Below are positions 1-9,371 of a DNA stretch of 64,000 nucleotides, in pieces. The translations under genes were made by a program, and so were the position numbers. The DNA is from Fidelibacterota bacterium. GTDB lineage: Bacteria; Marinisomatota; Marinisomatia; Marinisomatales; S15-B10. The stretch lies in contig PAYY01000007.1 in the NCBI GenBank assembly GCA_002715465.1, positions 131,047 through 195,046 of the forward strand, written 5' to 3'. The notes beneath the pieces were generated by a model. That model saw only the letters and a list, made by a program, of their open reading frames with translations. It was not told the DNA's origin and did no database searches. How positions within the stretch are numbered: position 1 is the first letter of the stretch; every line of letters starts with the position of its first letter.

Positions 1-529
1 TTGCTTCTTCATGAGAGTGAAGATGATCTCCGGCAACTTTAACCCCTTTACCACCAGCCAGCCCATCATACTTGACTACATATTGATCACCAAATTGAGC
101 TAGGCATTCCGATACTCCATCCATTGAGTCAAAAGAATAATATTCAGGTCCACCAGGTATATTGTATTCTTTCAATAAATTTCTTGTAAATGATTTTGAT
201 GTTTCTATTTGAGCATGTGTCTTTTTGGGACCAACAGTTTTTATACCAATATTCCACAAAGCGTCAGCAACACCTTGTGACAAGGGGTTTTCAGGACCAA
301 TAACTGCAAGATTAGCGTTTATTTTAGAGGCATAATCTTTTACTATTTTAGGGTTATTTATATCCTTAATTGTAAAAGAATCGCAGAGAGTATAAATACC
401 TGGATTTTCATTGGTACCTAAACAATAAATCTCTTTTTTTTGGGGGGAGCGATCTAATGCTCGTACGATGGCATGTTCTCGAGCACCAGATCCAACAACT
501 AAGATTTTATGTGCTATTCTTTCTGTCAT
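1..529 (-). CDS. purD: Phosphoribosylamine-glycine ligase PurD, N-terminal part
   Basis: The gene runs off the left edge; 176 codons are present. It joins phosphoribosylamine and glycine with ATP to give GAR, an early step of purine synthesis. The visible start reads MTERIAHKILVVGSGAREHA, and the GSGAREHA glycine-rich loop is a hallmark of the PurD N-terminal domain; a following segment with IGPENPLSQG and KYDGLAGGKGV matches the start of the ATP-grasp part. The ATG at 527-529 lies inside the end of purF (23-base overlap), so it is the last visible member of the minus-strand purine operon and is probably translationally coupled. The C-terminal half of the ATP-grasp domain is outside the window. 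Confidence 0.95.
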   Translation of the reverse strand, partial: MTERIAHKILVVGSGAREHAIVRALDRSPQKKEIYCLGTNENPGIYTLCDSFTIKDINNPKIVKDYASKINANLAVIGPENPLSQGVADALWNIGIKTVGPKKTHAQIETSKSFTRNLLKEYNIPGGPEYYSFDSMDGVSECLAQFGDQYVVKYDGLAGGKGVKVAGDHLHSHEEA

Positions 530-1985
530 TATTTCGCGTAGTCTCCATCTCAGTTATTTTGGCTTCATCTATGTCATTTGCTATATAATTGCCATCCAAG
601 CATGCCATACAAGGTCGGTCAATATTATGATTTCCTCGTCTTGTTACGGCTTCTATAAGGCCATCAATTTCCTGATATAGTAGAGTATCTACCTTTAGAA
701 AGTGCTTAATCTCTTCTTCGCTCATGTTTCCAGCAATTAACTCATCTCGAGTAGGCATATCTACACCATAGAAACATGGGTGTTTTACAGGAGGACAAGC
801 GGTTGCAAAATAGACATCTTTAGCACCAAAATCTTTAAGCATTCTAACTATTTCTCTACTTGTATTTCCACGGACAATACTATCATCCATGATAAGTACT
901 TTTTTATCAAGTATTTCTGTTGCTTGAGGAACAAGCTTATACCTAACAGATTTTTTTCTTTCGTTCTGACCAGGCATTATGAATGTTCGTCCAATAAAAG
1001 GATTTTTATATAATCCTTCAGAATAGCGAACACCAATTTCATGAGCAAAGGAAAGAGCCGCGGTATTTGCAGTACTAGGTACGGGTATCACAATATCAGG
1101 AATTTTTTCTGGGAATTTCCTTTTCCAAGCTCTGGCTAAATTTTGACCCATTCGTAAACGCGCTCTATACACGCTTACATCATTTAAATTCACATCAGGT
1201 CGAGCAAAATAAACATACTCAAATATGCAAGGATTGAAATCTTTTTTTATTAAACGTTTACTAAAAATCTCACCATTATCGGAAATATATATTAATTCAC
1301 CTGGTTTAACCATTCCTTTGGGCTCATAACCAAGAGAGTAAAACATCGAGTTTTCAGAGGCGAAAATATAATCTAAACCTCCATTCCCATTCGATCTTTC
1401 ACCTTTAACTAATGGGCGGATGCCTAGTGGATCCCGAAAAACAACAAGACCTTTTCCAATAATTATGGCTACAACAGAATAAGCCCCATTAATATTTTGA
1501 AAAATAGATTGCACTGCTTCACATAACAGATTAAAAAACTCTTGGCTTTTGTCAGGAGTAATATCACGATGAAGTCTATCAGCAAAAAAGTGCAGTAGTA
1601 CCTCAGTATCACTTGTAGTATTCAGATAACGTATTTCGTTTTGACTGATTTGTTGCACTAGCTCTTTATAGTTTGTCAGATTCCCATTATGCGCCATAGC
1701 AATACCGTACGGAACAGAAGTCCAAAAAGGTTGGATTTCTCCATGACTAAATCCACCATGAGTGGGGTAGCGATTATGGGAAATTCCAATATTTCCAGTT
1801 AGCAACTTTATGTTCTCAGAGGTAAAAACTTCTCTGGCAAGCCCCAGTCCTTTCTCTTTATGCATTCGTGTATCATAGGTCATTATTCCAGCAGCGTCTT
1901 GACCTCGATGTTGCAGATGAATTATACTATCATAAAGTTCAGGTGCTACAGGCTTATGAGAATAAATTCCAGCAATACCACACAT
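507..1985 (-). CDS. purF: Amidophosphoribosyltransferase PurF (Fe-S type residues)
   Basis: This enzyme commits PRPP to purine synthesis by transferring ammonia from glutamine. The 492 residues hold an N-terminal class II glutaminase domain starting MCGIAGIYSH, so Cys2 is the nucleophile after Met removal, and a C-terminal phosphoribosyltransferase domain with the PRPP loop VLIMDDSIVRGNT at 363-375. Cys253, Cys404, Cys459 and Cys462 sit where Bacillus-type enzymes bind a [4Fe-4S] cluster (contexts FEYVYFARPD, KHPCFYG, CMACLDG). Bacillus and animal homologues carry a short propeptide before the catalytic Cys; none is possible here, because no ATG, GTG or TTG occurs in frame over the 13 codons checked upstream. 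The ATG shares one base with the purB stop. Confidence 0.97.
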   Translation of the reverse strand: MCGIAGIYSHKPVAPELYDSIIHLQHRGQDAAGIMTYDTRMHKEKGLGLAREVFTSENIKLLTGNIGISHNRYPTHGGFSHGEIQPFWTSVPYGIAMAHNGNLTNYKELVQQISQNEIRYLNTTSDTEVLLHFFADRLHRDITPDKSQEFFNLLCEAVQSIFQNINGAYSVVAIIIGKGLVVFRDPLGIRPLVKGERSNGNGGLDYIFASENSMFYSLGYEPKGMVKPGELIYISDNGEIFSKRLIKKDFNPCIFEYVYFARPDVNLNDVSVYRARLRMGQNLARAWKRKFPEKIPDIVIPVPSTANTAALSFAHEIGVRYSEGLYKNPFIGRTFIMPGQNERKKSVRYKLVPQATEILDKKVLIMDDSIVRGNTSREIVRMLKDFGAKDVYFATACPPVKHPCFYGVDMPTRDELIAGNMSEEEIKHFLKVDTLLYQEIDGLIEAVTRRGNHNIDRPCMACLDGNYIANDIDEAKITEMETTRNNDRKNST

Positions 1986-3337
1986 TATATTAGCTTTATC
2001 AAATCTGGAGCTAAACCAATATAGGATTGAGGAGAAAGTTCCAAAATTGTTTTCTTATCATTTTCAGATATATCTAACCTAGATACGAACTCAGTTAAAG
2101 CATCAGCATTAACTTGCTGTCCTCTGGTAAGTTTTTTTAATTCTTCATATGCATTCTGATGTCCTGCTTTTCGTAAAATCGTTTGAATTGCTTCAGCTAA
2201 AACTTCCCAATGATTATTTAACTCATGTTTCATATAAGTTTTATTGACAGCAATTCGATTTAAACCTTTTAGAATATTTTTCAACGCTAAATATGAGTGG
2301 CCCAACATTACACCTTGGTTCCGTAACGTAGTAGAATCAGAAAGATCTCTTTGCATTCTGGAAACGGAAAGTTTTTCTGAAAGATGATTTAATAATGCAT
2401 TTGAGAGTCCAAGATTACCTTCTGCATTTTCAAATTGTATGGGATTTATTTTATGTGGCATAACAGAGGAGCCTATTTCTCCCGCGATTTTTTTCTGAGA
2501 AAGGATTCCTCTACTTATATAAGCCCAAATATCCTGACATAGATCCTTGAGGATTGAATTTACTCTAATCAACTGATGGTAGCTTTCTACTATTGAATCA
2601 TGAGGCTCGATCTGTGTAGTAATCAAATTTGCTTCCAGCCCAAGAGATTTAATGAACTTTTTTGAAAACCGAATCCAATTAACCTTTGGATATGCGATAT
2701 TGTGTGCTGACCAAGTGCCTGTTGCACCATTTAATTTTCCTAGAAGAAGATGTTGTTTGAACTGCTTTATCTGACGATCTAAACGACTTGCAAAAACAGC
2801 CAATTCTTTTCCAAAAGTTGTAGGGGTTGCAGGCTGACCATGGGTTAGAGATAGCATTGAGGAGTTTTTGTACTTATTCGCCAATAGCATCAATGATTTT
2901 TTTACATTTTTTAATGTGGGCAAATAAACTTTTTTTAATCCATCATTCCAAATAAGTGAATAGGATAAATTGTTTACATCTTCAGATGTTAGTGCAAAGT
3001 GAATCCAAGGGTGTAAGGATTTTCTTGTTTTAGTTTGAATATAATATTCAATTGCTTTTACATCATGATTAGTTTTTTCTTCAATTAACTTGACCTTTTG
3101 AGCACTGGAAATATTGAAATTTTGGTAAATTTTCCTAAGAATAGATTTTTCCACCTTAGAAAAATGGGGCAAATCTTTTATTGTTGCTTCACTACCCAAA
3201 GCAATTAGATATTCTATTTCAACTTTTAAACGATAGCGCATAAGTGCTAATTCAGAGAAGTACTCAGTAAGCTCCTCTAGGCTATCGCTATAGCGACCAT
3301 CTAAAGGAGAAATAGCTTTTAGTCGATTAGGCACCAA
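1985..3337 (-). CDS. purB: Adenylosuccinate lyase PurB
   Basis: PurB removes fumarate from SAICAR and from adenylosuccinate, so it serves both the main pathway and the AMP branch. At 450 residues it matches the E. coli-type PurB length, and the N-terminus (AISPLDGRYSDSLEELTEYF) is of that subfamily. The fumarase/aspartase-superfamily signature GSSVMPHKINP is intact, as is the LTHGQPATPTTFGKE segment with its catalytic His. The start is not ATG: codons 1 and 2 are TTG and GTG, either of which could initiate; no ATG fits. The start lies 11 bases inside purE and the stop shares a base with the purF start. Confidence 0.97.
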   Translation of the reverse strand: MVPNRLKAISPLDGRYSDSLEELTEYFSELALMRYRLKVEIEYLIALGSEATIKDLPHFSKVEKSILRKIYQNFNISSAQKVKLIEEKTNHDVKAIEYYIQTKTRKSLHPWIHFALTSEDVNNLSYSLIWNDGLKKVYLPTLKNVKKSLMLLANKYKNSSMLSLTHGQPATPTTFGKELAVFASRLDRQIKQFKQHLLLGKLNGATGTWSAHNIAYPKVNWIRFSKKFIKSLGLEANLITTQIEPHDSIVESYHQLIRVNSILKDLCQDIWAYISRGILSQKKIAGEIGSSVMPHKINPIQFENAEGNLGLSNALLNHLSEKLSVSRMQRDLSDSTTLRNQGVMLGHSYLALKNILKGLNRIAVNKTYMKHELNNHWEVLAEAIQTILRKAGHQNAYEELKKLTRGQQVNADALTEFVSRLDISENDKKTILELSPQSYIGLAPDLIKLI

Positions 3338-3713
3338 ATATTCTTTTAATCGCTAAGGCGCAATTACCAGGGTCGATAACTGTCAACACTGGAGTATTAC
3401 TAGGCATTTGTAAAGTAGAGTGAATATTGACCAACATATCGGCCTTGTCTGAAAATGGTGGGCATCCTAAGGTTGGAAATTCTGAGTTTGCAGCAACAAA
3501 ACCAGATAAAGCATTTGATCTTCCGGCAATTGTTACATAAACGATTTTCTTCTCTTTTTTATTAGCTTCTAGTATTTCTAGAACTTTTAGTGGTTCTTTA
3601 TGAGCTGAAGCGGCATATTGTTCCCAACTGATATTATAACTATCTAGTTTCTCAGTAATCTTTTTTGCATGTGGTTCATCGCTTATAGACCCCATAATAA
3701 TTACTACTTTCAT
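3327..3713 (-). CDS. purE: Class II PurE (AIR carboxylase)
   Basis: PurE makes CAIR. This 128-residue protein looks like class II, the CO2-using AIR carboxylase known from animals (the PurE domain of PAICS) and Treponema, not the common bacterial N5-CAIR mutase. Two diagnostic places support this: SAHKEP at 36-41, with Lys where class I has Arg (SAHRTP), and IAGRSNALSG at 62-71, where class I has AGGAAHLPGM. GCPPFSD at 83-89 also matches the animal form. A class II enzyme needs no PurK, and no purK is in this operon. The start overlaps the purC stop by four bases (ATGA). Subclass assignment is by recalled alignment, so it is less certain than the family. Confidence 0.92.
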   Translation of the reverse strand: MKVVIIMGSISDEPHAKKITEKLDSYNISWEQYAASAHKEPLKVLEILEANKKEKKIVYVTIAGRSNALSGFVAANSEFPTLGCPPFSDKADMLVNIHSTLQMPSNTPVLTVIDPGNCALAIKRIFGA

Positions 3714-4696
3714 AATAATCCCTCTAAATTTTTATTAATTCTTTCATGAACTGTCATTCCTTGGTCAGGGAAGGGGAATGATTCACCAGTTATGGTTTCA
3801 TATAAATATATGTAGCGACTCGACAGCTCAACAACAAGCTCTTCTGGAGCGTCAGGCAGATTTTCATCATTATATGGATCACAATTATCAACGAACCATA
3901 ATCTTAGAAACTCTTTATCTACATTTTGCGGCTCTTTACCAGCTTCTATTTGAGATTGGTAGGTTTCGGAGATCCAGTAACGGCTGGAGTCAGGGGTATG
4001 GATTTCGTCAATAAGAACAATGTTCCCATCGACGTCTCGTCCCATTTCATACTTAGTATCTACGAGAATCATTCCGTGTTCTGCGGCTTTTTTCTGACCA
4101 AAAGAAAAAAGCTCCAACGCTTTTTTACTGCAGAAGTCCCAATCATCCTGAGTCATCCATCCTTCTTTTACGATGTCATCTGGTGAAATGGGGCGATCAT
4201 GATCCTCTTCTTTTGTTGTAGGAGTTAGCATATTAGCATCAAGTTTTTGATTTTTTTCCAATCCCTCAGCCAGAATATTTCCACAGTACTCTCGATCACC
4301 ATTGTTATATACAGTCCAAAGAGATGTGCTAGTACTACCTGTGATATAACCTCGCACTACGAATTCAATAGGTTGTACTTCACATTTTTTTGCAAGGGTT
4401 ACATTAGGGTCCGGAATTGAAATTACATGATTAGGGATGATATGCTTAGTTTTTTCAAACCACCATGCACTGGTTTGGTTAAGAACTTGCCCTTTAAAGG
4501 GAATAGATGCTAACACACGATCAAAGGCGCTTTGGCGATCTGTGGTGATTAGTGCAATTTTATTTCCTAGATCATACTGATCTCTGACCTTACCATTCTT
4601 TTTTATACCACTTGGAAGATGGGTGTTTGTTAAAGTGTTAGTAAGTTCAGCGTAGATACTTTTTGTATTGTCTTTATTGTATTTTATAGCATTCAT
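3710..4696 (-). CDS. purC: SAICAR synthetase PurC (long, Ade1-like)
   Basis: PurC joins CAIR and aspartate with ATP to give SAICAR. The 328-residue length is closer to yeast Ade1 (about 306) than to E. coli PurC (237). Visible motifs are GKVRDQYDLGN near the N-terminus (ATP site), TTDRQSAFDRVLA, and the family signature IDEIHTPDSSRYW. It sits between purQS (23-base overlap) and purE (4-base overlap). The adjacency to class II PurE mirrors the animal PAICS protein, in which the same two activities are fused in the order PurC then PurE. Confidence 0.96.
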   Translation of the reverse strand: MNAIKYNKDNTKSIYAELTNTLTNTHLPSGIKKNGKVRDQYDLGNKIALITTDRQSAFDRVLASIPFKGQVLNQTSAWWFEKTKHIIPNHVISIPDPNVTLAKKCEVQPIEFVVRGYITGSTSTSLWTVYNNGDREYCGNILAEGLEKNQKLDANMLTPTTKEEDHDRPISPDDIVKEGWMTQDDWDFCSKKALELFSFGQKKAAEHGMILVDTKYEMGRDVDGNIVLIDEIHTPDSSRYWISETYQSQIEAGKEPQNVDKEFLRLWFVDNCDPYNDENLPDAPEELVVELSSRYIYLYETITGESFPFPDQGMTVHERINKNLEGLL

Positions 4697-5951
4697 GTGA
4701 TAATGGATTGAAGAATATGTTTGTTGTTAAAATGTCCCTTAAAACCAACTCCAATTTACCTCTCATTACTTTTATATTCCATATAACTCCAAATTTTATT
4801 GATTTAATTTCCTTAATTTCAAACCTATCAACTAAAGATTCCAATTTAGATCTACCTTTTATATCTTCTTTTTGACGAATTAAGATGCTAGCCCAATCAT
4901 TTTCTGTAGGTATGTTACTTATAAATTCTTTATTTGAATTAAATAGTTCACCAGAACCCTCAATTTTTTTTAATAATGAGGTGTTAAAATTTTCTGCTTC
5001 TATTTCCCAATGTAATTGTCGTTTTATTATAACATTAAAACCAAGCCCATTCAATGTATCTTCAATGGACACAGCTTCATTATCATTAATTATCATATCA
5101 ACTATTAATTGATTATGCTTGGCAGTAGAATAATCAGGAATGTCAAATTTAGATTCCGGAAATGACAGGGAATGCATTGTCGTTGGATTCCCATGTTCTA
5201 TGAATTCTTTCATAGATGAAAAAATTATATCACCTTTATCGGTTCGCTCGGGATGAGGCATAATAGCCATTACATTACCACTTGGGTTACAGACGGCAGC
5301 TAGATTATATATAGAACCATTAGGATTTGTTGGGAATTCATCAATTATACTGCCCTCATCATTACAATATCTATAAACGGTTTGATCATTAGCAATGAGT
5401 TTTTCTAATAACTTTTCCGGGATGACGAATCTTCCTTCCCCGTGAGCTAAGGGTATTTTAATTAAGCCCTCAGGGTTTAATTGTCGTGTAAACGCACATC
5501 GTGTCGGTGGCGAAGACAGCTTTAGGTTTGACCAAGTATTATAATACCCAACACCAATAACATGTCCATTTTTAACTCGCTTGTTATCAGTAAGTGCCAT
5601 GCTTAAGCCTAGACTATCTAAACCAGGAATTAGCCCGCTTTCAACTAATATTTGTGCTCCATTGCATATACCTAGAATAGGTTTCCCTCTTTCAGATTCA
5701 ATTTTTATTTGATTAATTATTGGAGCTAGTGAAGCAATTACTCCAGCACGGGATCGATCTTCATAAGAAAACCCTCCTACTATAATATATCCCTGGAAAA
5801 GGGACAATTTTTTCACCTCATCATTCCATAGAAACTCTTCAGCTTTTAATCCAACTCTTTGGCATGCCATCATTGTTTCACGTTCTGTATTGGAACCTGG
5901 AAATTGAATGACAGCTATTTTTATATGGTTATTTAAAGAGATCTTACTCAT
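4674..5951 (-). CDS. purQ: PurQ glutaminase fused to a tandem PurS-like C-terminus
   Basis: PurQ supplies ammonia to small-type PurL for FGAM synthesis. Residues 10-255 are a class I glutamine amidotransferase with the nucleophile Cys96 in GICNGAQ and the His233/Glu235 pair in MPHPERTDKGD. Residues about 275-425 are not part of normal PurQ (about 230 residues). I read them as two weak PurS-like repeats: 355-425 (ILIRQKEDIKGRS, then IKFGVIWNIKV, ending HECYKIQ) resembles the whole PurS fold, and 275-345 gives a second, poorer match. PurS normally is a separate subunit of about 80 residues bridging PurL and PurQ. The family of residues 1-255 is sure; the PurS assignment is inference. No separate purS is seen in the operon. 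Confidence 0.88.
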   Translation of the reverse strand: MSKISLNNHIKIAVIQFPGSNTERETMMACQRVGLKAEEFLWNDEVKKLSLFQGYIIVGGFSYEDRSRAGVIASLAPIINQIKIESERGKPILGICNGAQILVESGLIPGLDSLGLSMALTDNKRVKNGHVIGVGYYNTWSNLKLSSPPTRCAFTRQLNPEGLIKIPLAHGEGRFVIPEKLLEKLIANDQTVYRYCNDEGSIIDEFPTNPNGSIYNLAAVCNPSGNVMAIMPHPERTDKGDIIFSSMKEFIEHGNPTTMHSLSFPESKFDIPDYSTAKHNQLIVDMIINDNEAVSIEDTLNGLGFNVIIKRQLHWEIEAENFNTSLLKKIEGSGELFNSNKEFISNIPTENDWASILIRQKEDIKGRSKLESLVDRFEIKEIKSIKFGVIWNIKVMRGKLELVLRDILTTNIFFNPLSHECYKIQ

Positions 5952-5997
5952 TATTGTGTGGGAGGTGACTTTAAAGAAAGATTAATTTATTAAGAAT

Positions 5998-7035
5998 TTA
6001 ATATATAGTTACCTTTCCAGTGTTTTTATTAATAGCACCAATTTCATATATTTCTGACAAATTACTTATGTTGTCTCGAATTAGATTGACATGATCTGGC
6101 TCTACCACAAATACCATCCCAATACCCATGTTGAAAGTACGGAACATTTCATCCTTCTTTACACTACCAATTGATTGTATTAGATCAAATACCGGTAGGG
6201 TAGGCCACGAATTTTTCTTTATTTCAACACCAAACTTATCTGGCAGTATACGTGGAATATTTTCTACTAGCCCACCGCCTGTAATATGTGCGACACCTTT
6301 GATCTCAATACCAGCATCTAAAACAGAAAAAATATGATTGGTATAATTAATATGTGGCTCTAGCAGAGTAAGACCTATAGTTTGATCTAAACCATTAATA
6401 GTATCTTTTACATCATAACCACCTATTTCGAAAAAGATCTTTCTAGCAAATGAATAACCATTCGTATGCAAACCATTTGATGGAATACCAAGGACAACAT
6501 CTCCTGATTGAATTTTTTTACCAGTAATAATTTCATTTTTTTCCACAATACCTGTAATTACACCGACAAGATCATGTTCACCGGGCAGGTAAGTATCAGG
6601 CATTTCAGCCGTTTCACCTCCTACTAGTGACACACCTGTTTCTTTGCATGCTTTTACCATGCCAGACACTATTTGTTCTATTATTTTAGGTTGCAACATG
6701 TCATTTGCAATATAATCCAGAAATGTAAGTGGCTTAGCACCCATGACTAAAATGTCATTGGCAGCAGCACTCAAGAGATCAATACCAATGGTATCATATT
6801 TTTTAAGTTTTCTCGCAATTATTGTTTTAGTGCCAACCCCATCTATACTTTGTACCATAACAGGATTTTCATAATTATTGATAATTGGTTTCAAGTCATA
6901 AAGTGAACCAAAGCTACCAAGTCCTGTAAGGACATTGGAGGTGAAGGTGGATTTCACGTGATTTTTTATTAAGTCTACTGCTTCATTTCCTGCATCGATA
7001 TCCACTCCAGCAGATTTATAATCAATTGTTCCCAT
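5998..7035 (-). CDS. purM: Phosphoribosylformylglycinamidine cyclo-ligase PurM
   Basis: PurM closes the imidazole ring, turning FGAM into AIR with ATP. The frame is open further upstream (to 7086), but the ATG at 7033-7035 is chosen because it overlaps the purL stop as TAATG and gives 345 residues, exactly the length of E. coli PurM, starting MGTIDYKSAGVDIDAGNEAV. AIRS-fold marks include QSIDGVGTKTIIARK, GIDLLSAAANDILVMGAKP and VGGETAEMPDTY. It follows purL directly and is 46 bases upstream of purQS, so it belongs to the same operon. Confidence 0.96.
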   Translation of the reverse strand: MGTIDYKSAGVDIDAGNEAVDLIKNHVKSTFTSNVLTGLGSFGSLYDLKPIINNYENPVMVQSIDGVGTKTIIARKLKKYDTIGIDLLSAAANDILVMGAKPLTFLDYIANDMLQPKIIEQIVSGMVKACKETGVSLVGGETAEMPDTYLPGEHDLVGVITGIVEKNEIITGKKIQSGDVVLGIPSNGLHTNGYSFARKIFFEIGGYDVKDTINGLDQTIGLTLLEPHINYTNHIFSVLDAGIEIKGVAHITGGGLVENIPRILPDKFGVEIKKNSWPTLPVFDLIQSIGSVKKDEMFRTFNMGIGMVFVVEPDHVNLIRDNISNLSEIYEIGAINKNTGKVTIY

Positions 7036-9368
7036 TATAATTTGTCTCGCAAACCGTTCTTCCATGCATGGTTTGCATCGCGACAAGGAAGATTTATAAT
7101 ATTATTAATTTGGATTAATTTTCCACCCGTTACACCTATCTCAAATATATCTAAACCAACATTTGAAAAAACTGATTGCACATTATGAACATTGTTTGAA
7201 GAAACTTCTAAAATGAACCCCCCAGTTTCAGAAAAAAGGATTTTTTCATTTTCAAGGGTACTATCAATATTTATTTTGCAACCAATATTATTATTAAAAG
7301 TCATTTCTGCTAAAGCTGTAGCTAAACCTCCATCAGAAATATCATGACAAGATAATATAAGGCTTTCATCAATACAATCGGTTAAAGAATAGATTTGCAG
7401 TTTTACTTCCTCTAAGTCAGGCCGTGGCAACTTATTTCCAAGCTCATTATATAGGGAATAAAACACAGATCCTCCTAATTCATCTTTTCTCTTGCCAATC
7501 AAAATAATTATCGAATTAGATTTCTGGAAATTCATAGGTATAGCTTTTGTTACATCTATGAGGCGACCAAGACAACTTACAATTGGACTAGGAGGTATAG
7601 CTCCATTTTTTGATTCATTATAAAAACTAACATTTCCAGCAATGATAGGAGTAGGATGAGTGGGATGGTTTTTTAAAGTAATAGTATTACATGCATCGGC
7701 AACTCCTTTAACCCCTTCTATGAATTCCCACATTTGTTGAGGTTTTTCTGGATTGCCAAAACAGAGGCAATCAGTTATTGCATGGGGAGTGGCCCCAACA
7801 GCTGCTACATTTCTCATTGATTCCACAACTGCGTTAACGCCAGCCCAATAAGGATCTATTAAACCATATCTAGGATTGTGATCTGTGGATACAGCAATTC
7901 CTGTTTTCCTAATTTCTTCCGGATAGTCATCCGAATTAAATGGTGACATTATACCAGCATCAGCTAATCCTGCTTCTGTGTGAACTCTACCTTGTACTTG
8001 TTTATCGTATTGTTCAAATATTGGTGCCCGACTAGCTATATTTTCATGAGACAATAAATCTAATAAAATGTTATTATAATCAGAAATTAGAGGAATATTA
8101 GGAGTAGGAATTTTTTTTACGATAGGCTCATATGGACGGTCATATAAAAATCCTTTTGTAACTTGCGCTGCTGGAGCAGTTACAATTTTTTCAATTCCAT
8201 TATATACAATATATTGACCATCACGGCGCACTTTACCTATGACGGATGCTTTAGCTCCTTTGCTGACAGCTGGTAAATCAAATATTTTATTATAGTGATC
8301 CACGATCATTGGTGTTAGTTCAGGAGGTACAACCCACATGAATCTTTCTTGAGTTTCACTACATAGGTATACTGAAGGGTGAAGATCATCCATACTTACA
8401 TGCACTTTATTAAGCCACACTTCAGCTCCGTAGCCAGATGTTTCTGCAAGTTCTACACTTGCGCAAGCAACTCCACCTGCCCCTAAATCCTTGAATCCTA
8501 CATTATTAATCAATCCTTTTTCTTGTAGAATTTTAAAAAGAGAATAAGACGCTTTTAATAAATGTCTCTCAAGGAATGCATTTGGTTCTTGAACCGCACC
8601 TTTATTCTGTTCTTTTTTTTCTTCTTCCAATTCTAAGGAAGCAAAACTTGCTCCACCAAAGCCACTATTATCAGTCGGTTTTCCAACAAGAATCAATTCA
8701 TAACCCTCAGCATTGTTTGGAGCATAAGAATGAAGTATATGATCTTCACGAACTATGCCTAGGGTTACAAGTGTTACAAGACAATTTTCATTATACCCTT
8801 CATCAAAATAAATATCTCCACCAATATTTGGAATACCAAGGGGATTGGCATAGCCTGCTACACCAGCAACTACCCCATCATGTATCCATTTAGTTTTATT
8901 GTGTTTTATTTCACCAAACCGGAAAGAATCAGTGCAAGCAATTACTTCCGCACCCATACACATTACATCTCTAACATTTCCACCAACTCCAGTTGCTGCT
9001 CCTTCGAAAGGTACAATCTGAGAAGGGTGATTATGAGATTCATGGCTCATTACAATACACCATCGATGGCCATTTTTATCTCTTGTAATGGCGATAACAC
9101 CAGCATCTTCTTCAGCTCCTAACACTACATTAGGTCCAGTAGTTGTAAATAGTTTTAGATAGGGTCGACTACTCTTGTAGCTAGAATGTTCAGAACCTTG
9201 AATGGAAAATAGGATGAGTTCTGATAAAGACGGAGCTCGCCCCAACATATTATTCTGGATTTTGAGGGCTTCATCAACTTTTAATGGTATATTGTATTGT
9301 CCTAAGGTAAATCTTATTTCTTCTTCAGTCTGAGAATTAAAGTCAAATTTTTCGTTCTCAGAGGACAA
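7035..9368 (-). CDS. purL: FGAM synthase large subunit PurL (small type)
   Basis: PurL turns FGAR into FGAM using ATP and ammonia from PurQ. At 777 residues it is the small type, which needs separate PurQ and PurS, and not the about 1300-residue fused form of E. coli. It has two AIRS-like halves; the first carries SHESHNHPSQIVPFEGAATG (catalytic His and substrate loop) followed by GGNVRDVMCMGAE, the second starts with a DAGIMSPFNSDDYPEE region. The ATG is three bases after the purA stop, and the stop shares a base with purM. The missing PurS partner is probably the C-terminal extension of the PurQ protein two genes downstream. Confidence 0.97.
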   Translation of the reverse strand: MSSENEKFDFNSQTEEEIRFTLGQYNIPLKVDEALKIQNNMLGRAPSLSELILFSIQGSEHSSYKSSRPYLKLFTTTGPNVVLGAEEDAGVIAITRDKNGHRWCIVMSHESHNHPSQIVPFEGAATGVGGNVRDVMCMGAEVIACTDSFRFGEIKHNKTKWIHDGVVAGVAGYANPLGIPNIGGDIYFDEGYNENCLVTLVTLGIVREDHILHSYAPNNAEGYELILVGKPTDNSGFGGASFASLELEEEKKEQNKGAVQEPNAFLERHLLKASYSLFKILQEKGLINNVGFKDLGAGGVACASVELAETSGYGAEVWLNKVHVSMDDLHPSVYLCSETQERFMWVVPPELTPMIVDHYNKIFDLPAVSKGAKASVIGKVRRDGQYIVYNGIEKIVTAPAAQVTKGFLYDRPYEPIVKKIPTPNIPLISDYNNILLDLLSHENIASRAPIFEQYDKQVQGRVHTEAGLADAGIMSPFNSDDYPEEIRKTGIAVSTDHNPRYGLIDPYWAGVNAVVESMRNVAAVGATPHAITDCLCFGNPEKPQQMWEFIEGVKGVADACNTITLKNHPTHPTPIIAGNVSFYNESKNGAIPPSPIVSCLGRLIDVTKAIPMNFQKSNSIIILIGKRKDELGGSVFYSLYNELGNKLPRPDLEEVKLQIYSLTDCIDESLILSCHDISDGGLATALAEMTFNNNIGCKINIDSTLENEKILFSETGGFILEVSSNNVHNVQSVFSNVGLDIFEIGVTGGKLIQINNIINLPCRDANHAWKNGLRDKL

Positions 9369-9371
9369 TGT

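Noticed and set aside
7036..7086. Longer PurM N-terminus of 17 residues
   Set aside because: That part lies in purL; the ATG at 7035 overlaps the purL stop and gives the exact family length.
8576..8893. 105-codon plus-strand frame rich in His and Gln
   Set aside because: It is antisense to purL; the odd composition follows from the purL codons.
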